Source of the DNA: Coturnix japonica
Taxonomy: Eukaryota; Chordata; Aves; Galliformes; Phasianidae
Direction: 5' to 3'
DNA: 64,000 nucleotides
Assembly (NCBI RefSeq): GCF_001577835.2
Contig: NC_029529.1
Span: forward strand, 12,349,380 to 12,413,379
Shown: positions 50,028 to 61,000 of the stretch, piece by piece
How the letters are laid out: each line of letters starts with the position of its first letter
Numbering within the stretch: position 1 is the stretch's first letter
Notes under the pieces: generated by a model
The model's input: the letters and a program-made list of their open reading frames with translations, nothing else
What the model was told of the DNA's origin: nothing
Database searches by the model: none
Position numbers and translations under genes: made by a program

Positions 50028-51402
50028 TCACAACACTGTCCCTGTGGCGTCTTTCTTTGCAGCATTAACACGGGAAGGCCTCTGCACATCAAGCATTGGC
50101 TCCTCTGTGATTTCTTTCCCCTCTTTCTGCCACTGAGCAATGATCATGGCTCGGAGCAGAGGTGGGTATGGAAGGAACCAACACGTCTCCTCTGGCACCG
50201 GGGTGAACTTCTTGAAGGCCTCCTCCTCGTGCTTGGGCACCATCCGCCAGTCGTGATACATGACCTTGTCAATCTCTCTGTCTTCTTCTTCAGTTTTACC
50301 TGATAAAAGACAATGAACATTAGTGGGCAACGCTCAGCAGCTCCAGAAACTGCAGCAAGTGTCAACTCCTGTACGAAGATATTGAAGAAAGAAATGGCAA
50401 AGGAAAATTCCAACAGAGCCCCTGGTAGCAAAGGAAAATTCCAACAGAGCCCCTGGTACCATCAGTGCTGCGCTATGGGATCCCACTGCAGACCTTGGGA
50501 TCTGACCAGGAACAGACTGAAAAGTCACAGACCAGCAGCTCCACATTGTGCAGAGGTCATGACTTGTAATGCAAGGAGCAGCTTGTCCTCTGTATTAGTT
50601 TCCATGGTAAACAATAAGAGCATCTCCACGCTATGAAGTTTAATGACAGAAATGCTCAACAACTTTAAAACCTTTGAATGAGAAACGTTTCAAAAGCTCT
50701 AATAAACGGGACTTATAAACACAATGTAAAGTGGGTTGGGAAATGGACACTTCACACATTCAGCTCCATGAGTTACTTTACAGTCTCATCCAGGAGCCCC
50801 CAATGCTGCTCCGATTCCTTTCCCTGCCCATCCCCGTGTGCTCAGCTCACACTTTACATCCATCCCAGGTCCGGAATCAGCCCCTCACCCCAACCCGCAG
50901 CTCAGCCCGAGCTCAGCGTTGCGGTTCCCCATTAACGTCCGTTACAGCCGCTCGGCTCGTGCCGTGACTCCTCACCTCTGAACGTGAGCCGCCCCCAGGC
51001 CCTGCCGTGATCCATCCCCTGCAATGAAGTTGCTCGTTCATTCCGGTGCCGTCACACGGCGGTTCCCGCTCCCCGCCCCGTTACCTGAGCCGTGTAGTCG
51101 GCGCGGACCTTGGTGATGACCCAGTAGCTGGGCTCGTCGTGCGCCCACAGCCACGACTTACGGGTGACCATGCGGCCCAACCCGAACAGCGGCAGCCGGC
51201 ACAGCAACGAGAATAAACGCTGCTCGTGCCGCACATCGCGCCAGGCCAACACCGGGAGCCGCTTCTGCGTCAGCGGCCGCCTCATGGTCTCGTAGTCCAG
51301 AGCGAAGCGCTGCGAGTCCCGCGGCCGCTCCTTCATGGCGCGGTACTCGCGCACCTTCCGGGCCATGGCGGCGATCGGCCGGTGCAGCTTCTTACGGCCC
51401 AT
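50028..51402 (-). CDS. MRPS34: Mitochondrial ribosomal protein S34 (mS34)
   Basis: Three exons in gene order: 51085-51402, 50976-51018 and 50028-50299; phases close to give 210 aa (human 218). mS34 is a metazoan-specific protein of the mitochondrial small ribosomal subunit. The sequence shows [18 protein letters not shown]-like N-terminal matches, then [34 protein letters not shown], the tiny second exon [14 protein letters not shown], and [20 protein letters not shown] and [15 protein letters not shown]. The start is placed at the ATG giving [17 protein letters not shown] because it aligns with human MARKKVRPRLIAELARRV; upstream codons in the same frame lack an ATG and lie in the promoter. 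It is transcribed divergently from GLYR1. Confidence 0.97.
50397..50458 (+). repeat. Perfect 31-bp tandem duplication
   Basis: The unit beginning GCAAAGGAAAATTCCAACAG occurs twice without mismatch at 50397-50427 and 50428-50458, inside MRPS34 intron 2. The rest of this 0.68 kb intron shows nothing identifiable. Confidence 0.95.
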
Positions 51403-51433
51403 GGCGCCACAACCCGACCCCGCCGCTACCGGC

Positions 51434-51566
51434 ACTTCCGGCGCCCTCCGGAAGCCGCTTCAGGCCCCGCCCCCGGAAGTGGCCCCGCCCGGTTCCCGTC
51501 CGCCTCCACCCGCCGCTTCCGGCGCCCCCCGGAAGTCCGCCCCGCCCCAGGGCCCCGTACCGGAAG
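51434..51566. promoter_or_regulatory. Cluster of six ETS/GABP-type sites
   Basis: ETS cores occur at 51434-51441 (ACTTCCGG), 51448-51454 (CCGGAAG), 51473-51480 (CCGGAAGT), 51516-51522 (CTTCCGG), 51529-51536 (CCGGAAGT) and 51560-51566 (CCGGAAG), interleaved with GC boxes. GABP/NRF-2 sites are typical of nuclear genes for mitochondrial proteins. Confidence 0.8.
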
Positions 51567-51632
51567 CGGGTCCCGCCCCGCCCGCAGGGCGCGGAGCTGC
51601 CGGTGGGGGCGGGTTGTTACGGGCGGGATCAG

Positions 51633-51650
51633 AACAACAACAACAACAAC
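51633..51650 (+). repeat. (AAC)6 microsatellite
   Basis: Six AAC triplets followed directly by ATGGCGCC, within the shared MRPS34/GLYR1 promoter. Confidence 0.95.
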
Positions 51651-52078
51651 ATGGCGCCGTGTCCATGGCGACCGGTACCGGGCAGCGACGGGCGGGAGGA
51701 GCCGGGCACAGCCACGGGAAACGGCTCCACGTGTCTGTACCGACAACAGCCGCTGCCCGCGGGGCGGCACCGGGAGAACGTGGCTGCTTGAATTAACGAG
51801 TGGAGTGCTCAACGTGAACCGGCCGTCAGGGCGAGCAGCCGGGAACCAAAGCACCATCCGGCCCCGATGGCGGCCTGTCCGTGCTGTCGGTGTCCCGGTG
51901 TCCCGGTGCTGTCCCGTCCCATGTCCCGGTCCCGCCGTTCCCCTCGCTCCCACCCCCCGGTTGCAGCCGCTGACAGCCCTCCCGCCCACGTGACCGCTAC
52001 CGTCCAATCACCGTCTCCGCCGCCCCCGCCCCTCGTGGTGCTGTGCTGTCCCGTGGTGCATTGCGCGGTGTCGGTAAG

Positions 52079-55000
52079 ATGGCGGCCGTGAGTCTGAGGC
52101 TCGGAGACCTGGTGTGGTGAGTTCAGTGCGCTGCGCTGCGGGCGGAGCGCGGTCCGATCCGATCCGATCCGGTCCGGTCCGGTCCGATGGAGTGAAGCTC
52201 CTCCGCGGTGCCCGATGGAGCGGCACGGAGGCTCCGCTCGGAGCAGCGGGCGGGGCTCGGTGGGGCTGCGCCCGGTTCGGCCGAGCGCGGCGGTGGGGCC
52301 CGGCCGGGCGGTGCCAGGCGAGGCCGCGCTGCACCGGGAGGGGCGGGATCCGGTGGGTCCCGGCGGGTTCCGTGGTCGCCGAGTGTCTCCGTTCCTGTGA
52401 CGCCGCCCGCGGGGATGGCGGAGCTGATGGCGGAGCTGCTGCCGGGCTCGGGCCCAGCGCGTCCAGGGGAGCGGACACGGCGCGGGGCGACGTGCGGGAC
52501 CGAGGGGCGGCAACGGGACCGGATGGAAACGGGGCATCAGCCCGGGAGGGAGCGGAGGAAAAGGAGCGAGTGACGGAACAGCGGCGATTTGGGAACCGCA
52601 GGCAGCGCAATAACACGGGAAAGAGGCTCTTTGTTTGTCTTGCAGGTCAGGATGGGTTGGGATGTGTTAGGGTGTGATGTGCTCATTGACGCTCACTGAC
52701 GCTCCGTCCCTTTGTCACTCCAGTTTCCCCCCAATACTCGCAGTGCTTTTGTATTTCCCGATCGGGAGCACTGAGGGGATTCCTTCGGCTCCGCTGCAGC
52801 AGCCGGGTTAGGGCTCCGTGCTGGGGCCTGCAACAAGTGGCTCATCCCCACACGCAGCTTTGTGTGTTTCCCTCGGGTCAGAAGGAAGGTTTGCTCCTGG
52901 CTGCGGGACAGCTGCAGCTTCTCATCTGAATAGCTGACAGTGCTGTGAAGCTGTTAAATACATGTATAAGAAAGTAAATCAATCTTCCTTCCTGCTCCGT
53001 TTGCTTCAAACAGGCATTTGGGCAGCACTGCTCTTGGTGTTGGAATGCAGATCATCCTGCTTTAGTTTTGTATGTGATGGCCTGGGCAGCTGCCAGCCCC
53101 GGGACCATTGCAGCAGATCTATAGCACCGAGACAATAACATATGAAAAGCTTTTAAGTATCTTGTTTAGCACAGGGATGGAAACATCGGGTATGAGCTGT
53201 GAGCTTGGTTAAAGTTCTTGGCAGTAGCTCTGCCTGATCAGTGCTACAGAATCTTCTGTACCATTCCCATCAGGAGGGGCTGCGCTGCCTCTCGTTGGGA
53301 GCTTTATTGCTCGGGAGTTGGCAGACTCTGTGGATTCTCTCTTGCGAGGCACCAACCAAATGACTTGTGCTACAGAGTACTGCAGCTTCTGTAGGTGGGA
53401 AGGGTAAGGTAGCAATAAAGATGGATTCTGTGGGCTAAGGCTAATAATGTCTTCTACTCCTCTGTGAAAAAAGTTGTATTTAGTTCCTGTAATGGAAGCA
53501 CATACAAGTGTAGGAAGGGAACTTTTCTGCCGATGTGGCTTTTTTCTATCTTTAACACATCACCACGTGTGGTGCCGAGCATCTGAAGAATGTGACAGTG
53601 GAACACCTAGCACAGGGGTCCTGCCAGTTAGTGATTGCCTGTGAGAACTTCTAAGGATCTCAGCTGTCTGAGCTGGAAATCCTTCCATCCTGTGCTTGCT
53701 GAACTGCTCTGTGCTGATGGATAGAAGTTACTGACCTGACCTTTGGTTTGATTGCCTGCATCACGGCTTATCTCGGTTCCTTGTGAGTGAATGTCCAATC
53801 TTACACGTGCAGTAAAAGCTGTGCCATCCATTCTTCCAGGCAGTAGCTCTGCTGCTGCTGCTGCTGCTGCTGTTCTTCTGACTTAAATTCTGATCGTGCA
53901 GCCGGTTCGTGCAGACTTTATGGAGGTTCAGTTCAGGTCCAGGCTCAGTTCTACCAGTAACAGTATGTCGAGGGCTCACACCTTGCATGTCACGGTAGGT
54001 TTTGACTATGAATTGTATTTTTCTCAGTATGAAAAACATGGCGTAATAGAAAGAGGTAGAACTGGGATGTTGTGTTGGTCTTTATTTTTCCCCCCTCTGA
54101 TCCTACCGCCTAATTGTTCCATTTCTCCCTAGGGGGAAGCTGGGCCGGTACCCACCATGGCCAGGAAAGGTGAGTTGGGTATTTCGTTGTTTTCCTGGTG
54201 TTTTTGTTTTTCCCTCTGCACAAAGCTTTACCCAAAAGCTTTTCAGTTAAAGATTGGTACTAGTTTTTGCTTTACTTTTGTATATACCATCCATGTGAAT
54301 CTAAACTGTACCAGTTGGGGTTTTAACTGATGCAGACGTTCTCCCTGTCACTGAGCTGTTAGCTCAGGTGTGATGAAAAGCAGCTCATCCAGCACTGGAA
54401 CTGATTGTTTGCCTCAGACCAGCCCGTATCACCTTCCTGGAAACATTCTTCCTCCCTTCTGTAGTAACTTGATTAGAATATTAGAAATAAAGAGTTCAAG
54501 GTATTGTTTTAGAGCAATGATACTAAATGGCACTTTTTAATGATTACCATTTCCATGTAAGAACTTCATTGTTGGTGTATGTGTGAGAAAAATGAGATTA
54601 ATGCAGCTGACAACCATAAACATTTGGTGTCTAAGGATTTATATGAGGATTCACGTTTAATCGTAACAGATTCACGGTGTCTTTGTAGTCAGGATTAAAA
54701 ATAAGTAAAATCACAGTGTAATCGTTCACTATGTACTTTATTTTAACTTTCGCATTTAATTGCCTTCAGATTGTTAATCCACCTAAAGATCTGAAGAAAC
54801 CTCGTGGAAAAAAGTGCTTCTTTGTGAAGTTTTTTGGAACAGAAGATCAGTACGTACTGCTTGTTCTCATCCAGTGAAAATGCTGCTCCGTGGAACATCT
54901 TCTTTCATGGAAGAAGCTTTTCCCAACGCAGCAAAGCATGCAAAGAAATCAATCTGTTGGTGTATGCTGTAGCCACTCAGTGTATGAAGGCTGTACAGAC

Positions 55001-58000
55001 TTATGTGCTTGGTCACATTAGGTTTTAGTTGATGTTGGGAAGGGAAGTTCTTGGTAACTTGCCATTTTTAGGGGAGTAGGTGTGATGTGACTGGATTCAG
55101 ATTTGGCATGTAACTGTTTGAGGAAGGTGCAGCTAAGGGCATTTGTGTATTGCCATGAAGAATAACATGGCTTTGTGCTTGCCACTCCTGATCACAATGT
55201 GTTCTCATGCCTGATGACTGAAAACATTTTTGCTGTGCTTTAGGAAGACTTTGCAGCATTGGGCTTCTGTAGGCCCCCTTTTTGCACAGCAGAATTTGTT
55301 GATTCCAAACATACCTGCACAATGATATTTCCAACCTGCATTAAAAAGGCTGGAATCTGGACTTTTGTGAAGCTGGAAATTATTTTGCTGGTTTTCACTT
55401 TTCCCTTTGTTTGTTATTTGGCATTAAATCATGTAATAAGAGTTTTTAAGTCGTGCAATCCTACAGTCATTTGCAGGATTTCAGAAAGCATCTTATTTTT
55501 GGTGGGGATGGAAGTAACAAATTGAGACCAATTAATGGCTGTTTCTTAAGGAAGCTTTTTCAATTGGAGGAATACTCAGCAAAAATAGTTTTAAAATATC
55601 AGCTGCCCTTTTCAAGGCCAGGCTGGATGTGGCTCTGGGCAGCCTGGGCTGCTGGTTGGTGACCCTGCACACAGCAGGGGGTTGGAACTGGATGAGCACT
55701 GTGGGCCTTTTCAACCCAGGCCGTTCTGTGATTGAGAACTGAAATCTGTAATTGATGGAGCACAAATGAATGCTGCACATGAATAGGAAGGTTTGCTGGA
55801 TCTCTGGTAACATAGGGCAGGTGAATGTCGGTTTAAAGGCAAATAGTGGTTTTATGTTTGTTTGGTTTTTTTTCTTGTTAACTAACTCAAGCTCTCAGAG
55901 TTCTTTACAGAAAACTTCTTTACAGAAAGGGTTGTTAAGTGCTGGAGTGGGCTCCCCGGGAGGTGGTTGAGTCACCATCCCTGGATGTCTTTATAATCTG
56001 TCTGGATGTGGTGCTCAGGGACGTGATTTAGGGGTGGGCTGTTAGAGTTGGAGTAGTTTGGTTGGATGGAGGTTGGATTTGATGATCTTGAAAGACTTTT
56101 CCAACCTGAATAATTCTATGAGTCTGAGTTGAGGAAGTCGACTGTTTCTATCTTCCAAGCTTGCTCTTGATTCTTGTATTTTGTGTTTTATGGATCAAAT
56201 ATGGAGATGTCCTGTATTAAGAAAAACTCGGATGAAGCGGTCGTATGCCTTAAGGTTGTGCTGCAGAGATGAGTGTTTTGATACAAACAGTGGGAGTTTA
56301 CTCTGTGTTTCTAGACTCTTGCTGGGGAAAATGCAGCCATCTCACCCAGCGTGGTGCTGAACACACACACCTGCAGGCCTGTTCCTCGCACTGCTGCTGC
56401 CTGTGGGATTTAATCAATTCCTGCTCCACAATTACTGCTCAGAAACTTGCCCGCTTTGACTTGCGTACCCTGTCTGAAAATTGATTAGAAATAGGTACTG
56501 TCTCATTTGCTGCCCTTAAAATAATGTTTTTAGACAGGAGAATCTTGTGTACCTGTTCTGCTCCATGTTACACCAGTGTTAAAACTGTGGGAAATCCCTT
56601 GTCTTCGAGCAGAGTAACAAAAACTTCAAATCATTTCCCTTAAAAAGTTGCTGTCAGGGGGGAAAAATCCTTTTATTTTGATTTTAGAAGGCTCACACGC
56701 ATTTGTTTTACAAATACTTTTTTTTTGAGGTCTGCGTAAACAGGAAGTGGAAATACCAAACTGACAGAGAGTCACCATGTAATGAACAGAATTAGAAATA
56801 GGAGGATGCAGAGCTCCTGGTGCTGGCTGTAGTCCATGATCTGATGAGTACACAGACTTGTACTGGTGTTCCAGTGTGTGTTGCTCCTGTTTCCTTGCAT
56901 TTACGTCTTTCTGCCCCTTCCAAGCCTGCAGGGTGATACTAATGTATTGTTGATCAGATTTCATGGATCTTTTGTTACTGCCTTGCTGTGTCAGGGTGTG
57001 ACAGGTGGGTGTTTGTGCGTGGGCCCTTTGCTCATTGTCACCTTACACAGCTGAAGGTGGTGCTTGTTGGTGGGTAGAGTCCTCAGAAGCTCTGAGGGTG
57101 GCTGCCAGGCAGTTTGTCAATGGATGGGCAATATCAGAGCATGGATAGTCTGTTTCCTTCTGAGGAATTCAGAATGCCACCATTTCAGGCTGGGGAAAAG
57201 CTCTTTCCTTCTGACTCACTTGGTTCCAGTTTCCACTACCGAAGATTAAGGACAAAGCTGCTTAAAAGTGAGAGTTGATTTGCAGCTTGACTGCACATAT
57301 GTGAGCAGAGTTTCATTCACTCTAATGCGTTTGGCACTGGTTTTGCTGTGGAGTATAGATATAAGCTCTGGTTGTTGTTGAAATCCTGAATGATTTGGGA
57401 AACAACTGTAAAGAAAATTCCACGTTGTAGCTGTAACCTTGGACATGATCCGTGCTGAAGGTGTACATGCTAATACTGGCTTAGTGTGGTGCTGCAGTGA
57501 CGGGATACATTACCTGGAGGGCTCTGTGTAGCTGTGGTGAAAGACACAGGAGAGTTTGAGAGCAGTCAGGCTGCTCTGCAAGTGCTGGATTTGAAAGTTC
57601 CTGCTGAGCTCAGTGCCGTGTTTGTTCGGTTGGTAGAGTTGCTCTGTTGCTTTCAGGCTGGTAGATTTTCTAGAAGAGAACTATTTTTACCCATGGAAAA
57701 GGAACTTGTTTCTTGGTTTAAACTGCGACATGCATCTGTACTCTACAGCAGAGCAGGGTGCCTGGATGTTCATAGCAGGAATAAAATGTCCATGTTCTAT
57801 TCTAACTGACTTCCTTAGTTGTGGTGCATGTACTGATGAAATGCCTCTATTAAATTACTCTCCAATAGTGAGATTTTGTGAGTCTGTCTGGGACTTTCCT
57901 TTTTGAATATCTGTCCTCAGACTGACCTCACATTAGATACACATTAGCTGGTCTTCCACAAGTTCTTAGTGCATTCCATCCAGTTCCAAATATTCTTAGA

Positions 58001-61000
58001 TTTCATGGCCTGTTTGGAAGCTGTTTGACTTTTTCTAAACTAGATACTTAACTAGAAGTAGCAGGAAGTCCTACAGGCTGTGGGCACACGGGCACACACA
58101 CGCACACACACACACACTTTATTTCTGGGAGTGGGGTAGTTGGAGAAGCTGCTGTTGGTGAATATAACTGATTTTATTTTTTCCTCTGATTTCAAGTGCT
58201 TGGATCAAAGTGGAGCAGCTGAAGCCTTATCACCAGCACAAAGAGGAAATGATAAAGATTAACAAGGGTAAGCGCTTCCAGCAAGCTGTGGATGCCGTGG
58301 AGGAGTTTCTTAGAAAAACCAAAGGCAAGGACCAGGTGAGTGAGTGGGTTCTTCTTTATCATGTACATAAAAACAAGTGTTGGTAAGAATGATGGTGAAA
58401 TGTGCTTTTATTTGAAAGGAATTGATGGCTTCTGGCAATTTGTTGGGGAGGATTTCATTTTTATTTTCCCTTTTTTTTTTTCCCCCCTATTTTACATTTT
58501 TATTTTTTCCTAACCTTTCCTCTTCCCCATTCAGTCTTGTCTGATGAGGAATGAAAAGACTTGTTACACTGATGGAGAAAGTGAAAGAGGCGAATTGATC
58601 TGCTTATGATGCATTTGTCTTAAGTCTTGGGCTTGGATGTCAGTCTTGCTGTTAGTGGAAGTGCATATGTGTGTGCACACTCCCAGTGAGTCTTCAGATG
58701 TCCTTTTCTGTTACTCAGGGACTCAAAGTGAGCTTTTTCACAGGTGAACTAACAAGGAACTTCACTCGCTGACTTCAAGGGGCTAACAGTCTAGTTATCG
58801 TGTTCCCATGCTGTTGGTTTGCCTGATAGTAATCAGCGCGGGGGTCCTTCGCATCCTTGGTTGTGCATGAAAGTCATTCGAGCTCTTCTTGCCTTACCGT
58901 CTTCTATTCTGTAATCTCTCAGGCATCTTCCCATAACTCCAGTGAAGAGAAGAATCGGCGTAATTCCAGTGAAGAAAGAGGCAAGCAATCTGCTGGTGAA
59001 GAGAAACGCAAAGCCAGTTTGTCTGAAGGGAAGTTGAAGAAGGGCACAGGGGAAGGCAAAAAGAGGGTCTCTTCTGTATCGTCAGAGAGAGGATCAAAGT
59101 CACCTTTGAAAAGAGCCCAGGATCAGAGCCCCCGAAAGCGGGGGCGTCCACCCAAGGATGAGAAGGTTTGTGTTGTGCATGTCCGCCAGTGCCCTCTGTG
59201 GACTTTGCAGGTGGACTTCAGGGATGACTGGCACCTTTACTAACAGGCCAGTGTCAAGAGTCAGTTCAGTATCAGATTTTTTTTTTTAAGCTCTTCCATG
59301 TGTCTTCTTCCAGACCAACTGGCTGTCGGATACCTTTGACAAGCACATGGTTGATTCTTCCTGTGCGTTTTTAGCAGTTAGTTACTTTGAGTAGCTCTAA
59401 TTGTATCTTTGAGAGGGCTTTGAGAAGTGTCTCATGAGACTCTGCCTTCCATCTTACCATCCCTCAAATTCAGTTGATGTGGGAAGGATTAGTGAGGAGG
59501 TGTGGCTCTTCATCTGATTCTGGATTCCCATCTCATCTCATCTGCTTTAAATGATTCAGTGATTTATAATCTCTTAACTTCACCCTCCCTGCTTACTGAG
59601 GGTGGGATGTTCTTAAGGTCTAAGGTGTGAAGAAGAAATTATTGTGGCATGAGGATAATGCATCAGAAAACTAGTTATATTAATTCCCGCTTCTACGCTA
59701 TAGAATATATTTCCATCCTCCATTATAAAGGTCCAGTGCTGGAGCATTATTATTTTATCCTCATTACTTCCCTTGTTTACTTCCGAGCATCACGACAGAA
59801 ACAGTAGCCAGCAATATTTAGTCTACTGTAGAGCAGAGTACCCATCTTTATGTACTGTGGAGCTCCCTGTTGTGGTCCAGATCTTGTCCAAATGGATAGA
59901 AATTTTAGTGGATTACTACACTGCACGTTCTTCACTGGAGACTGCACCTGAGGACTGTTGGGAGGCTTCAGCTGATGCGCCGTGCTACAACAGTGTGCTT
60001 GCTCACTGCTGCTTCAGAGGGACTGCTCTACTCTGTGCCCCATAGCCTTTGCTTTCAGTGTGCTTCAGGATGCAACTCAGGATAGTTGGTTTCCATCTCC
60101 TGAATTGTTGCAGGATTGGCCTTAACAGGTTGAATAGCAAACTCTTGATGCCTTGGTGGTAAAACAAAGCCATCGTTTCAGATATTTGCTATGAAGAGAT
60201 GCTTCTGAGATGTTACTATAATCACATCATATCTTTGATTGTATCTGTTATGATGAAGCCGTGGACCATTCTTTTCCCTAATGTAAAATGCTTTTTTGTC
60301 TTTGAGGTAAATTCAATCCAATCTAATCAAAATGAATAATGGGAGAATTCCAGTAGTGCTGACACACTGCATTCTTAGTTTTTCTTGTATGAGCTGCCTT
60401 GGGGTATTAGAGAGAGCTTTGAGTGACTTAATTACGGCACTAGAAATTTTTACTGGGAAACTGCAGGTGGAGAGGCTTTAAACAGCTTACCACAAAGTTC
60501 ACCTGCTGGGGGGTAAATGCCGTGCTGCAATCTGTGCAAGTAAGCTGGTTTGTGTAGGAGAGTACCTGTGCAGGATCTGAAAGGCAGCACACTGAGACAT
60601 CGCTGTGAAATTATAATAGCACTGTCATAATGCTATACATTTCAATCCATGACATAAATTCTGCTTACCTGGGTCTCATAACTTCCCAGAATTATTAGTG
60701 TTAGGGGGAAGAAGACGTTTGTCACTTGTGAATTATTGCAGTGTTGGGATTTGGGATGTATTTTTCCTTTTTTGGTTCAGTTGTTTTGTCCAGTCACAAT
60801 TCTGGCTTTCCAAGCACTTGGGATGCATAAAATTCAAGGATCCAGTTTTTACTGAGGCGTGGTCTATCTAGAAATACTCTGTAGGCATATATGTTCATTC
60901 AGATACTTTCGTTTTAAAGTGTATGGGGGTATTTTCAAAGGACCAACGTGACCTCTGATGTATCAGAGCAATTTTCATCCGTGCTTTGCCAATTGAAGCA

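Larger units (their letters stand above)
51403..52078. promoter_or_regulatory. MRPS34/GLYR1 bidirectional CpG-island promoter
   Basis: 676 bp separate the two divergent start codons. The block is CpG-rich and TATA-less, with GC boxes (CCCCGCCC). On the GLYR1 side there is CACGTG (51987-51992) and CCAAT (52004-52008) about 70-90 bp before the ATG, and AAGATGGCGGC, a YY1-type site, overlaps the GLYR1 start codon. On the MRPS34 side an ETS cluster is described separately. Confidence 0.85.

Noticed and set aside
51226-52677. Long open frames on both strands over the MRPS34/GLYR1 promoter (up to 255 codons)
   Set aside because: These are CpG-island artefacts. The true frames here are MRPS34 exon 1 and GLYR1 exon 1, and the others are Arg/Pro/Gly-rich with no similarity.
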